DNA of 64,000 nt. It comes from Sipunculus nudus (lineage: Eukaryota; Annelida; Sipuncula; Golfingiida; Sipunculidae). Positions 44,161 through 56,649 of the stretch are shown piece after piece. Below the pieces are notes generated by a model. It saw only the letters and a program-made list of their open reading frames with translations, was not told the origin of the DNA and did not search any database. Made by a program: the position numbers and the translations under genes. Where the stretch lies: NCBI GenBank assembly GCA_026874595.1, contig CM049318.1, positions 33,317,956 to 33,381,955 on the forward strand, in the 5' to 3' direction. Position 1 is the first letter of the stretch, and the number at the start of each line of letters is the position of its first letter.

Positions 44161-46753
44161 GATTCATGACTCATTGATTCGTAGTTACCTAAGTTAACTT
44201 CCTTCTCTTTTGTTTCTTGACTGCATTTGTTTTCACTTCGATTTTCTGCCTATAAATCATTCACTTAATGTGACACATGCAAGCTTTGTTTCAGGACAAA
44301 CTCTCACTTTTTCAAAGTCCAGTGTTTACTTTGAGTTTATTGTTTGGTGTGTTGCACTGTGGAAATGGGATCTGTAGTTGTTCTACACATGAATATATCA
44401 TTACAGATGTTTAAGATGAAATGGTTAGTTTTCCAGAGAGAAGGAATTGCTTGGTTGACATTTTTATGGATATTTCACACTTAATATGTTATAAAAGATT
44501 AATGTGGTTTTCCCAGAGAGCTAACCGAAAGAGCTAATATTTAAATTTAAAAATAACTTGTGGATTTGTATATGAACATGTTTTGCCCATTGTGTAATTT
44601 ATAAAAAAATCAGTTATTGATAAGTCCATGATGTAATAATTATATATTTATGGAAATTGTTCAAATAGTTCTCAGAATAAGGATTTGCATATGCCCCTAA
44701 ATTAATCACAGGAGCAGGACCTTTGCCAGTCATATTCCTACAGTATCACATGCTTTTTTACCCCCCCCCCCAACTCCCCTTCTCAGTGCAGTGATTGAAC
44801 TTTTTCTCCATTCATTTGATGATAATATGTAAATTAATCATTGATTCTTGAGATCATAGATAGCTTGATGCTTCTTGAGGATGTATATATTTCACCTTGA
44901 TTTGTTAGACTTGCTACCTATCATATACTTGTAGTCCGTATAGTATAATCATGATGCTACTATATCTCGTATCAGCTTATGTAAAAGGCATTTTATATAT
45001 TCTTGCAAAATTAATATAAAATGTCAGGAAACTTGATTTGTACAACAGTTTTGTAAACTTGAGATATATACAGAGGTGAAAATGTGACTACACATGTGAC
45101 AAATCATAACACAGTGACATGAATGTAGCTATCTTTTATAAAGAAATTTGATTTGCAAGATATCTAGGCTTAATGGTGTCAGTTAAAACGGGCTGTATTG
45201 TATTTGGTTAGACTGGCATTAAAATGGTCAATAGGCCAAAGGTGTGTTTGAGTTTGTCATGTTGCAACCATAACCCAATGCTTTGCACAGATATCATAAT
45301 CAGGAAACCTGTTTCCTGTGTCATAATTTTGTACAAGCCCAAGGTACGAAAGTTTCATTTGTCAAATTACAGGATAGCTTCTGGATGGATGGATTTGTAC
45401 AAGTGGAATTCAAATCCAGCATTGCAGCGTGCAACAAGAATAAGCAAATCAGTCTTCAGAGATTGTCCTGAAGTATCAGGAAATGTTGAACAATAGTCCA
45501 CTTTTAAGTTTCAGGGAGGAATTTTCTGTTCTTTGAATTACAAAGATGAGAGAAACAAAGAAACAACCAGTGGCGTATTGACATGGATTATGAAAGTACC
45601 ACATAGTTGTATAAGTCACAAGGATTCCATCATGAAGGACAAGTTTGAATTGAGGGATATTAATTCATTACAGGATTAAAGCAAATCTAAATTTTATCAC
45701 CATTACTTAATCCACAATATTGGGAGTAATACTGGAAGTAAGTTGGAAACTGGATTTGCACTTTACTGGACTCCGTGCTTGAAGGATTTTAAAACTATAG
45801 AACCAAGATAGAACACCAAGAACATGTGTGATTGCAACAAATTATTAACTGCATTGGATGGAAGTAATGTTTTCTTTCAATGGATCATGTTTTATTGAAG
45901 AAATTCATAAATTAAGGACATGTGAAGTGACATTTAATAGAAGAGCACAAAGTTTACTGAGAAAAATCGCAGTTTTAAGTTTGGATAATTCATAAGACTT
46001 GAGTGCAAACTACAGACATTATGGGCAGCATTTTGCTGCACTGAGCCACAGATGGAGACTGCTGTCTTTAACAGAGGAAGATTTTATCATTTATTGGATA
46101 TAAAAATCACTGAAACCAGGAAGGACGCTGGGGAATTGGTATGGTTAGTATGCTAATAGGATAAAGACCTTTTCATCTGTATTGCTGTGACTCGTGGGGC
46201 ATTCGTTGTGATAAGTATATAGCGATTGAATTCTGAGATTGCATGCCCACAGAGTCCTGCTTATTTCTCGTTAAATCTTGCTCATCATTTGCCATCTGCT
46301 TTGAATATTTACAGTAACCATGTTTATAAGATATATAATTATATATTAATACATTTTACATTTCAGCTTGTAGTTGCTAATGTTTTTATACCAAAAACTA
46401 TTACTAGTTATTTTGAATTTGAATTTATCTTTAAGAGAAGCTGCTTTCAGATAAAACTTAAAAATGTTTTGGTTGAAAATGTAAAAAGGAAATTAATAAT
46501 TTCTTTGGTATAGGTAGATGGTTCTCCATTTAAATCTAAACATTCCAGATACACTTCAAATATAAAACAAAAATTAATGATAAAAAAACTACCCATGTTT
46601 CACCAATCCCAGTCCATCTGTATTTGAGGATTTCTTTTAAATTGGGGGAAAATCATCATAGGAAGGCAAGGTGCAAGTGAGAGAATGCTTTAGAGAAGTA
46701 ATAAAATGTGAAAACCTTTGAAGGTACAACTAACCTTCCTCAGGTATGGTAAC
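44161..46753. other. Intergenic DNA downstream of CDK12
   Basis: AT-rich, with a C homopolymer at about 44760-44771. No coding region is supported; open frames near 45224-45496 and 46226-46513 show no motif. An AATAAA at 46700-46705 is present, but nothing upstream of it looks like a transcript. Confidence 0.4.
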
Positions 46754-46767
46754 ATTACTTAAAGGGG

Positions 46768-47048
46768 GGTAGGACGTAGCCTAATGGTTAAGGCATTGGG
46801 AACCGGAGCTGAAGGTACCTGGTTTGAACCCCACTTGAGCCTCAATGGCTTAATGGTGAACATTCATCATAGTACCTCGGAGATCTGCACTTATGTCTGA
46901 GCAACAGGTTATGACTTCTGGATTATTCCTAACCCCATACATATAATTCCTGAAATCCAGAAGCTTAAAATTTCTTATCATATGGATACCTCCATCGTCA
47001 TTCAATAGACAGTGCCAACAACAGGCCCTAGGCCTGACCATAAAAAAA
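46768..47048 (+). mobile_element. tRNA-derived SINE with perfect 14-bp target duplication
   Basis: Starts GGTAGGACGTAGCCTAATGG with an A-box-like TAGCCTAATGGTTAAGG and a B-box-like GGTTTGAACCCC, then the same body as the copy at 28391-28691 and an A-rich tail. It is flanked by ATTACTTAAAGGGG at 46754-46767 and 47049-47062. The duplicated target contains the end (TTAA-AGGGG) of the adjoining TTAA element, so the SINE arrived later. It is not a functional tRNA gene, since the cloverleaf is not intact. Confidence 0.92.
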
Positions 47049-47057
47049 ATTACTTAA

Positions 47058-47513
47058 AGGGGCCTAATAATCATCAACTTTATAAAGGAAAGGTAATCTC
47101 TTGGAGCTTTTATAAAAATTAGGCCAGAAAACATGGATATCACTGCATATAGACTGCTCGTTTTGTTTATTTCATCGTGTTTATAATATGTGGGGGCTGC
47201 CAAAATAAAACAAATTCACCAAGGACATCTGGCAGCAAGTCAGATAAGCCAGAGCTTTACAAATAGCATTTTGCAACAAGTGATACTTCTACCTCTGGTT
47301 ATATATGCAACCTACCACCTGAGGTTACATGTTCTTCCCTTTTTTTTCAACATTGCTGTGTTTACAAACATGCTGTTGATAAACAAGTTCATATATCCTT
47401 CATGAAGGCATATTAAGAACTTTTCACAACCAGAATTACCCTAAGATTGTTTATATATACACAGAGGAAGCCAAAAATCACACAATTCTTTTTCAAAAGG
47501 TGAATGGGCACCT
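47058..47513. mobile_element. TTAA-type MITE, copy 3 (different internal sequence)
   Basis: Lies between TTAA (47054-47057) and TTAA (47514-47517), with inverted ends AGGGGCCTAATAATCA and TGAATGGGCACCT. The first 180 bp match 54026-54220 (GAGCTTTTATAAAAATTAGGCCAGAAAA, TATGTGGGGGCTGCCAAAATAAAAC). The interior differs from copies at 8750 and 60734, so it is a related subfamily. A third terminus-like sequence, GGTGAATGGGCACCCTTAA, is at about 47737. Confidence 0.65.
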
Positions 47514-47517
47514 TTAA

Positions 47518-50060
47518 CAACCAGGCCCCCTTGGCAGTAAGGTCGCTGTGATATGCAAGTTTCACCATACTTGTTCCCAGATTCTTCAATCTCCTGCCAG
47601 CATGTCAGAAATACAAAAGATTGTTCAGTGGACACATAAAGGAAAAAAACTAGACAGAATATCTCAGAACTGCCAGATGAACCTCAAATAGCAGGATATA
47701 TAGCAATGTGCACAGCTGATTTTAACAGTCTAGGTAGGTGAATGGGCACCCTTAATAGATACTGCTTTGACAACATTTGCAGAACTGTAAAAAAATTGCC
47801 TGGAATCCATCTATAGTAAAAGACGGGTATTTAAATTATGGAACTACTGCAGCAAGAAATGTTACCCTAAGGAAGGATAGTCCTTTGGCACAAAACAAAT
47901 TTTGTTCTCATTAATGTAGGAGTTGTAAGCAGAATTATAATTTTAGTATTCAAATATGATTTTCGGCCATGATATATATTACTCCCTTAATCCACAAAAT
48001 ATGTCCTCTTTATGTTCTTTTCTTTCTAATAAAATTAGTGGCAAAAAGCATTGTCACAAATGCAACTATTGTTACAATGTGTGTAACACAGATTGAAAGA
48101 GAGAGACAAGACTAGGTTGGTAGACACTTCACTTTATTCCAGATCAGTTGACAGCAGTTACAGCAAAAGGGTAGTCTCCCTCAGTCTGTGCTGTATCTCT
48201 CTGACTGAACCGCGCAGTCTAGCTGTGTGGGCATGCACAATACAAGAGTTTTGGCCACTCTGCCAAGGCCTGCGGTGGCCTGCAGCAGAGATGGCCAGTC
48301 TCTCTGACTCTCTTGAACCATGCACTCTCTCAAAGCACACACTACAGATAGTTTTGATACAGAGCTGTCAAGTGACATGTGAGACATAAATATCGATTGT
48401 ACTGCATTTTGTCACAAAGGCTAATTCATATTGCACAACCTACAGTAGGTCACAATTACGTCAGAGTTGGAAATATTCTTTCAGAGCTTTCTGCATTTTG
48501 ATTGCACCAAAGTTTCTTGGACATCCCATGTCCGACTCCATATGAACTTTACATATGAAGCTAATATCTTACCTATGATGTCACTGCAATGATCAATTTA
48601 CTCTGAACTCTCAATTTAGCTGTTCTTGCAGATCAGGGTAGCCTCTAATTGTTGATCCAAGTAATTACTGTTTTTCTAACTCACAAAGGAATTTACAGTG
48701 AGCAAAATATAATCCTGGCTGTAAATCCCTAAACCAGACCACTGAAACCTTACTGAGATATCTAGATTGAATCCTTTATGCCTATATATGATGCATTTTA
48801 AGTTTTAGTTTGATTACCAATATTTAAAAAGTTACCACTCCATAACACTATTCCCAAGAAGTGTAGCCATCTACTTGTTTTTTACAGCCAAGACATGCAG
48901 GACTTTCCAAGTAGGACAAGTCAGGCTGCCAATTTAGCAGGAGCCTTAAATGTGACCACATTTTGGTTAGGTTTTCCAAAGTTTTCCCAAAAATAGATTG
49001 GCTTTTAGTTATATGTGTAAAAAAAGACCCACAGAAGAAATATGAAAAACTTGATGAATATTTTCTTCACAGACTTTTCCTCCTTTGAAATAAGATATCA
49101 GACCTTTTCCATGGCTGGGTTGACCACCAATTGATAATCCTTGGATTAGATTAACAATTTAGTGTGGCCTGCTTGTAAAACATGATCCTCATGAAATGTC
49201 TTGTAGGCAAAAGTTGGGTTACCAGAATCCTCATATCCAAAAAATTCAAAGAATCCAAAACCATTTCCTAAAACCAATAATGTTTTCTCAACTTGTCAGC
49301 TCAGCTCAATTTATCCACTCTCTGCCTAGTTTGGCCTAAGAACCTTGTGAGCTATATGGACAATGAAGTAGGTCATAGTTTGCAGGTTCTTGTAAATTAT
49401 GTAGCATTTTTGCATGTGACATGTTTGTATGCTGGACACTGGCAAACATTTTTTCTAGGAAACAACATATTACATTACTTCATGATCTTAATCACTTCAG
49501 TAAGCTTAATAAGACAAACCAATAATAAGAATTTGAAACAAAGATTTATTTTTTTTGGGGGGGGGGGGATACCTTGTCTGGATTTCAAACAGTTTTCAAA
49601 GCAGATGGCAAAAAGAGCTTGCTCCCATCTCTGTATTGCAAAGACATTCACCGATGCAACTTTTGAGAAAAAATATTTTCTGTCCTGTGCTTTTTTTCTG
49701 CATTTGTTTAATAAGAAAATTAAATAAAACGGACTATATGAAGCTAATGTGCCATATGCTTTCTGAAACAACTAAGTCTCAAAATTCATTTTTGCTCATA
49801 TCAGATGTTGCATTGTGGATGTCTTTGCCTACAGGGTAAGCAAATAGTTAAGAGAATGACAGGCACATGTGTTGAGGGTGAATGGGTGCGAGGACATTAG
49901 CATGTGTAATGTTGTCAATTAGAAGAAAGAAGAGTGATTCCAACAAGAAGACTGAAGGTAAGTGGAGATAAACCAGAGGGCTGGGTAAGGGTGGGTAATA
50001 TTAATTCTATAATGAAGCACTTCTTTCATATCCAGTGCTTCTTCCAATAAATGCTTGCCA
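47518..50060. other. Intergenic DNA, no gene seen
   Basis: No supported coding region. 48100-48420 is GC-richer with many GAGAGA/CTCTCT runs and could be part of an unrecognised repeat. A G-run near 49557-49568 interrupts the open frame at 49293-49727, which has no family resemblance. Confidence 0.4.
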
Positions 50061-50680
50061 AGGAAAGACCACCTGCTTTGTCCCAATTCATCAATTAAAG
50101 AAATCTGCTGTTATTTTGCCAGGTCATTTGTATTTTCCTAACATAAAAAGTCCCAAAAAATATTATCCAATGTAATTATTTTTGTCACATGAAATCAAGT
50201 GTTAGCGTTCTGAGTTTAAATTAAAAAGATTTCTAAAATTACCTAGCCCTACTTACAATTTTCATGAACTTGTTCAACATATACAGTATTCATTTACTTC
50301 CAATAAATTTACACAAAATAATTGGTCAAAGGAAACTGGCTGAGTGTATTTTGCACTTTTTTCCAATTCTAGGAAAGACCACCTGCTTTGTCCCAATTCA
50401 TCAATTAAAGAAATCTGCTGTTATTTTGCCAGGTCATTTGTATTTTCCTAACATAAAAAGTCCCAAAAAATATTATCCAATGTAATTATTTTTGTCACAT
50501 GAAATCAAGTGTTAGCGTTCTGAGTTTAAATTTAAAAGATTTCTAAAATTACCTAGCCCTACTTACAATTTTCATGAACTTGTTCAACATATACAGTATT
50601 CATTTACTTCCAATAAATTTAAACAAAATAATTGGTCAAAGGAAACTGGCTGAGTGTATTTTGCACTTTTTTCCAATTCT
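50061..50680. repeat. Tandem duplication of 310 bp
   Basis: 50061-50370 and 50371-50680 are the same 310-bp sequence starting AGGAAAGACCACCTGCTTTG and ending TTTTTTCCAATTCT. By eye they differ at only two positions (TTAAAAAG versus TTTAAAAG; TTTACACA versus TTTAAACA). The unit is non-coding and I see no other copy in the window. Either a very recent duplication or an unresolved allelic/assembly artefact. Confidence 0.97.
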
Positions 50681-53060
50681 ATATGCATAGATGCTTCAAA
50701 GAAACTAACTTTCTAGTTGCATTAGATATTTCCTATCACTGAAAAAAACAATTTCAGAGAAGTCATTTTGAATCATGATAGGTTGTTATAATTTATCCAG
50801 TTTATTCCATGTTGTCCATTTCACAGGATATGACAGTTAATTGCTGTTTGAGGTAGATGGGGAAACGTATCTTACGTGTTATTTACAGCATATAAAAAAA
50901 TATCCTACAATCATTTGAAAAATCATTGAGAGGAGATTCATATAACATTTTTACCACAAAGTTATCTCCGTTTACATGCTGCAATTTCTTGACCAACCTT
51001 ATAACACTAAATCTCAGAACTTCTCAACTACAATCAAGAATAATATCAGCATTGTTTTAAGATTCTGCCAATCACCATACATCAGATAAAATTATTGTAG
51101 AAGTATTTATCAATTTGTTAGTTATTGATTCAGTGGAGGATAACATTTCATGGGGAACTTGTGAAATTTAAACATCTGTTAGCTGACATTATTTCAAATA
51201 CATAGGACAGTTTAAAGGTAGCAATCTTTTTTATACAAACTCAACACCACATATGCAACAATAAGTAAAGGAACATATGTATTTCTCCATCTTCTTTCTT
51301 CATTCTTTTAAAGTTCTGTTTGAAATTTACTTTAAGATATTTCTAGGACACACAGTGGCTGCCATCCATGGCACGTGTACTGAACTAATGTTGTTGGTGG
51401 TGGTACTATCCAGTCTTTCCTTTTCTGCCACTGGATTCAGATCTTCATCATCCTGAAGGGACTTCATCATCTTAGAATAAAACATATTTGAATTCCAAAC
51501 ATCCATATTTATTTCCCTCGCTTATCCAGCATTTCCGTCTCCTTCAAGTAGATCACGTCCAGCCATATGATAATATTAGGATATGAGAGAAGTAGATTCA
51601 GTCAATGAAAATTACTTCAAATTTAGAATAAAAACATGCTCTGAATACATTTTGCTTGACTGGTTTACAATTTTTTTTTGTTTTGGTGACCTGTTTTTAT
51701 TGTATAGATTAACTTGCATTATGTTTTGAATTCATTTAAATTGCCTCTAATAAAAAAAAAAAAAAAACAGGGAAACACAGGCAGATGGAGTATTTGCAAA
51801 CCAACCCCTTTCATATTAATGTAAACCAGGATAACAGTCTCAATGTAAGTAATTGTGCTTTGCTGGTTTACCAGTTGACCAAAGAATCCCTTTTATTTCA
51901 TCAACCTGTTCCTCAGGTTGTTTGTGTAGCAGACCTTGGGTGATTTATTATATATCAATGTATTCATCAGAGTGGGTGGACTGATGTGATCATTGGTAAC
52001 TGACAAGAATCAATACTAACAGATTTGCCCCACTAAATCTACATGCATGATGTGCCACAGTTGTAACACTTTTTTGTTTTTAGTACCTATATACTCAGTC
52101 CTAATTATTGTAGAAGAACCACCGCCCCCAAGTCTTGCATAGTATCTTGAGACTAATTAGATCCAGTGAAAATACCATACCTGTAATTGGCCTCATAACA
52201 GTTGAATATAACAAAGATCTAATCTTCACACTTTTTGCAAAACCAGCAAAAATCGTACACTCACTTGGAATTGACACTTGTATTTTATTAAATTATCCAG
52301 ACCTCATTCTTATCCATACAAATATCAATAAATCCTAAACCTAGCCTGTCAATGCAATATAAACTTGTTTTCAGATAACCAAATTTGGTTGTTCAATGAA
52401 AGTCACATGGAGGGATGATGATAACAAATGGATTACCATAATCCTGTAGGAGATACTGTGGTTGCCATTTTGTTCGCGAGGGTTTTAATTTCGCGATATT
52501 CACGAATGGGATATAATCGCGAATATAAATCCTTTGGGAAGAAGATGCCTCATACACTTATATGAACAAGAAGGGGATGATGCATCTGCACACCTTGATT
52601 GACCACCTTCTGGAATCATGGTTCGTTAATCAGTAACTTATGGTACCGGCCCATGACAACACACTTTAATTAATATAATAATATAAAGACTGTAACAGAA
52701 ATAAATGAGATACTGGTGGATTTATTCATATAATATAATGAAAAAAAACACTGGTGCCATCGCGAAAAGGAAACCCTTGTGAAAAGTTCAATATAAAGAA
52801 ATTGTGAAATATCAGCCTCGCAAATATGAAACCAACCACAGTAGTCTAAATCTACATCAGTGCTTCAGTTATATCAGTCCTAAAATATATTTGGCTAGAG
52901 GCCAGTCTTGAGCCCTTCATGAAAGTTCATTTGATAATTGTTATGACATAGCTAGCAGTAACAGCACCTGCAAAATAACAATCGCCAACATAAATTGTTC
53001 CCTGTTCTTATCAGTCACCACAGGGTTAACTCTTAGCTTGCACCATGGCTTTTGACAATG
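50681..53060. other. Intergenic DNA, no confident feature
   Basis: AT-rich, without recognised repeats apart from A and T runs (for example at about 51752-51767). Contains only the weak exon candidate at 51327-51470. Confidence 0.4.
51327..51470 (-). CDS. Weak candidate terminal exon, unknown gene
   Basis: On the minus strand an AG (51471-51472, preceded by TTTTATTCTA) is followed by 47 open codons and TAA. The peptide (MMKSLQDDEDLNPVAEKERL.. ..CPRNILK) is charged and not obviously repeat-derived. I do not recognise it. The acceptor is poor and no matching upstream exon was found, so this may be chance. Confidence 0.15.
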   Translation of the reverse strand: MMKSLQDDEDLNPVAEKERLDSTTTNNISSVHVPWMAATVCPRNILK

Positions 53061-53079
53061 ATATGTGTGCATAAGAAGT

Positions 53080-54025
53080 TCTAGTGAGGGATATCAGAAG
53101 GGTCTTTCCCTACCTACAAACCCATCCTTTTCCGTTTTGGTGGGAAATATAGGAAATGCAAGAACCTCTCTTTCCCTGTCAACTTTTTATTCTAGTGAAA
53201 AAAGTGAAAGAATATGGAATACTGGAAATCTGCATTCTGAGGAATGCAAGCCTCCACAATGCTCCCAAAGCCATGTTTGCGTTCAATTAGCTAGCCATTG
53301 TTCCTTGGTTCATTTGTGCATGAGTGACTGTACATAAGTGCTTCTTTCTTGAAAACTTTCCTAAATCCAGATCATTCCTGGATCCACACAAAAATCTAGT
53401 GGCTCCTGATTGGCCTATACCTAAAATTCCCTGAAAATTTTGTGAGATTCTTTTCATAATTTGGTGAGTTGTGTTGTGAACAAACACAGCAAATTCACAA
53501 ACGGTGATGAATGCATATCCTACTGGCTTAGACAACAAAGCTTACTCATGCTCCTTGCCTTGTCCCAGTTCTAAATTGATGGTCAGTCTTCCTTGCTCAC
53601 CTTCATTCTGGAAAGAGAATGAGGAATACAGGTATCCCTCCTCCCCACACCTCTTCATTCTATAGTGAGACAATAGTAGATACAAGGATAACAGATTGCC
53701 CTTTGCAGTTTCAGCTAGAGAATATATAGAATATAGAATTGTAGAACACTTAGGGTCATTCATTCCCATATCTCCCCCCCCCCCCAAGTTTCAGTGAGCG
53801 AATTTAGAATACAAGGTACCCCCCCCCCCACTGGCCCCCAAATTCTTGAGTGAGTATGTAGAATATACCAGGTGTTAAACCAGGTGTGATTTTCTGGGAT
53901 TTGTATTTTCAGACCAGGCGACAGTTGTGTGACTCACAATTTTCCTGCTGCTACCTGGCTGAACTTGTGGTCTCCATGCTTGATTTCCTATGCTCTACCC
54001 CTAGACTACAGAAGCTTTGTATTAA
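53080..54025. repeat. Degenerate C-rich tandem repeat field, part 1
   Basis: Imperfect units of about 40-70 bp: CTTCATTCTAGTGAGAGAAT..GAATACAAGGATCCCTCC followed by C runs (53767-53776, 53820-53829). The order and spacing vary. The unit core ATTCT..AGAAT is a short inverted repeat. The same units fill 56650-58560. Confidence 0.55.
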
Positions 54026-54220
54026 AGGGCCCAAATCACCTATCGGACCTTTATAAATATAAGGTTATCTCTAGGAGCTTTTAAAAAACAATAGGCCAGA
54101 AAATGTAGATACCACAGCACACAGGCTATTAATTTGTTTTATATCAACATGTTTATGATATGTGGGGCCCCACCAAAATAAAACACATTTAACAAGGGCA
54201 TGTGGCAACAAGGAAATTAA
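54026..54220 (+). mobile_element. Truncated TTAA-type MITE
   Basis: Follows TTAA (54022-54025) with AGGGCCCAAATCACC and matches the first 180 bp of the element at 47058. Homology stops near 54220 and no right terminus is seen. A short (TGTC)n run follows at about 54305. Confidence 0.6.
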
Positions 54221-54844
54221 ACAATATATACAATTAGCTCTTGGTAAACTTGACCCTCTTTTTGTCCCACGCTTCTTTGGAAGGAACAGAGGACATTGAT
54301 TTTGGTTTGTCTGTCTGTCTGTCTGTCCATCAGGTTAACATTTCCATGCTATAACTTTCCTAAATATTTTCTGATTTCATTCAATTTTAGGTCAGTGATT
54401 GCTCTAATGCTTCTTGGTTGGGATTGGTTTTGGAGTGTCTGTCTCACAAGATAATGATACAATATTTCATTTTTGATATGATGAATCAGCACATGTTGTT
54501 TCACTAATCAACAGTTGTTGCTGGCAGTGGACATAAATTATTTGGTTTTTTTGCAGTAACTGTCAGGTGCTGCCATCTGTTGAGTGTGGTTGAAACTATT
54601 TGCACTTAGTTACTACAGACTTAAAAATGGGCAGAGGATATAAATTCCTTGAATTTGCTTGTTCTGTTCATGTTTAAAATCCATAGAAAATACAAAATGT
54701 ACTCCACCAAGCCCACAGAGTTGCATGAATAATCCAAGTTCTGGGTTAACCACTGGGTTATGTTTATTCTTGAACACCTACAGTTCATTGTTTACACTGG
54801 CAATCTTTCACACATGAAACACAAAAGTTCTGGTTTCACTCAAA

Positions 54845-55500
54845 TGCCTATTTGCAAATCTTTATTGTACAAGAAACTGCATATTTGCAGCTCTTTATCA
54901 TACAAGAAACTGGTGGCGCCACCTGCAACCATTTTGCACAGCGTCCATTAGTTCTTTGGAATTGGGTTAAAATCACTCGTATCTCAGCAGTGGTTAATTT
55001 GACTTATTCACCTGAAATTTGGCATGCATATACATCCTGGATAGCTTTCTTGATTTTATGACAGGTGGGGCCAACCTACATTCGAGTTCATGCTGCAGAT
55101 ATCCATGCTAATATCTCCAGACTGGTTTGACGTACCTACCTGAAGTGATGCATGTGTTTGGATCTCACATAGCTCTTTATCATACAAGAATTGGTGGCGC
55201 CACCTGCAACCATTTTTGCACAGAGTCCTTCTGTTTGTCTGCTGTGAGATGAAATTACTCATATCTCTGCAGTGTTTTGACTTTTCCACCTGAAATTTTG
55301 CATGTGTATACATCTTGGATAGTTTCTCGTTCAAATAACAGGTGGCACCACCTACAATCATGTTTACGTGACAGACATCCATGCTAATATGTAACTCATC
55401 TAACTCTATTCCCCTTGCCACTCAACCCATGCCTCACTTCACCTGTCCTATACTGATTTTGGTGGATACACGTAGTCGATGTCGACTACCTATATTCTAG
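54845..55500 (+). mobile_element. Helitron-like element, family A, 3' fragment with intact terminus
   Basis: Contains two tandem units with GGTGGCGCCACC at 54912-54923 and 55193-55204, the shared CCCCTTGCCACTCAACCCATG region, then TTTTGGTGGATA, a perfect 8-bp hairpin GTAGTCGA-TG-TCGACTAC (55472-55489) and the end CTATATTCTAG followed by T. Closely matches the end of the copy at 2297-3479. The 5' end with TATCCGCC is missing. Confidence 0.78.
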
Positions 55501-55863
55501 TTTTACTTCATTTCCTTTGCCCAGAGCTGGCCTTCTTAAAAAACTATCTCTGTTTACAGTCTCTTCAAACTTATACATTTTAGATAATAGGTCAGGCTCC
55601 ATCGACCTGTTATGACATTGAGACTAATTTATTATAGCCATGTATTCATGGCCAGCAAAACAGATACCAGCTCAGTGTCTTTGAATAGGCCTATGAAGCA
55701 GGAACAAAGTGGGAGCAAATATAACATGTTATTTAATAAGGGTACTTCAAACTGAGACCAATAGCAAATAGCTGAACCAGACTGCACTGAAACGGCACAT
55801 AAAGAACTCTTACTGAACATTTCTCCCTTCTCTATATGAATACACATAAAAAGTGATTCCCTG

Positions 55864-56069
55864 TTATGGTATGCTGTCTTTCTCAACATATCCTGTTTCG
55901 GAATATGTTGCCTGTGAATCACCGTCTGAATAAATGAGCATTTTTTGCATAGTTTGAGAACTCTGATACAATGTAACTTCCCTCCATTCTTCTGTTACCT
56001 CAGTCTTGGGATACCTTGCCTGGGCATGACCTTGACCACTCTCAATCAAGGGATGCCCCATAGGCTTAT
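55864..56069 (-). CDS. Weak candidate exon, unknown gene
   Basis: On the minus strand, after a fair acceptor (CCTTCTGATTCGCAG), 67 open codons run to TAA: KPMGHPLIESGQGHAQ.., EVTEEWREVTLYQSSQ.., GDSQATYSETGYVEKDSIP. The composition is hydrophilic and protein-like, resembling a cytoplasmic tail, but I do not recognise the family and found no partner exon. Chance is possible. Confidence 0.2.
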
Positions 56070-56649
56070 CTGCGAATCAGAAGGCCAAAAATTTGACTCC
56101 GCTCTCTGCAGGGCATAAAAATAGGGGCACAATGTCCAGTGGGGGCCTCTTTGGGACCAGCATTTTGAGTACAATGGAGGGTTGGTTTTAGGTTATATGC
56201 CTGCTCCCTCTACAAACAGCAGCCAAATTCATACCTAGGGATGTCCATTTTAGTTGCATGATTAACCTAACAACAAAAATGTAGTTATAGGGTTAGAGAG
56301 ATCACAGTTTAATAACATTTCAATTAAACAGTTTTGTTGTATTTCTTTGGATTATGTAGATAGATCTGTACTGTCCAAATTATCCCCAGGATTGGATAGC
56401 GTTATAAATAAGCTACAATCTGACACCTGCCCATGTTTGATTTGTTTACATAGCCAGGAATTTTACCAGCTTGCTCGTCTAAATAAAATGGCAGAAAACA
56501 AATAGATCTATGAATGGTAGCTTAACAGCTACTGAAGAAGTGTATCCACAAAACATCATCCATAATCATAATAAGCCATATATTAAATAACTTTATATTT
56601 TGAAATAAAGCCCAACTATTCATATAAACCTACTGTCTAATGACTGTTT

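Noticed and set aside
46768-46840. A functional tRNA gene
   Set aside because: A- and B-box-like motifs are present but the cloverleaf stems are not intact and a SINE body and poly(A) follow; it is a SINE head.
49293-49771. Long open frames on both strands
   Set aside because: They overlap each other, cross a G homopolymer and show no recognisable domain or exon boundaries.
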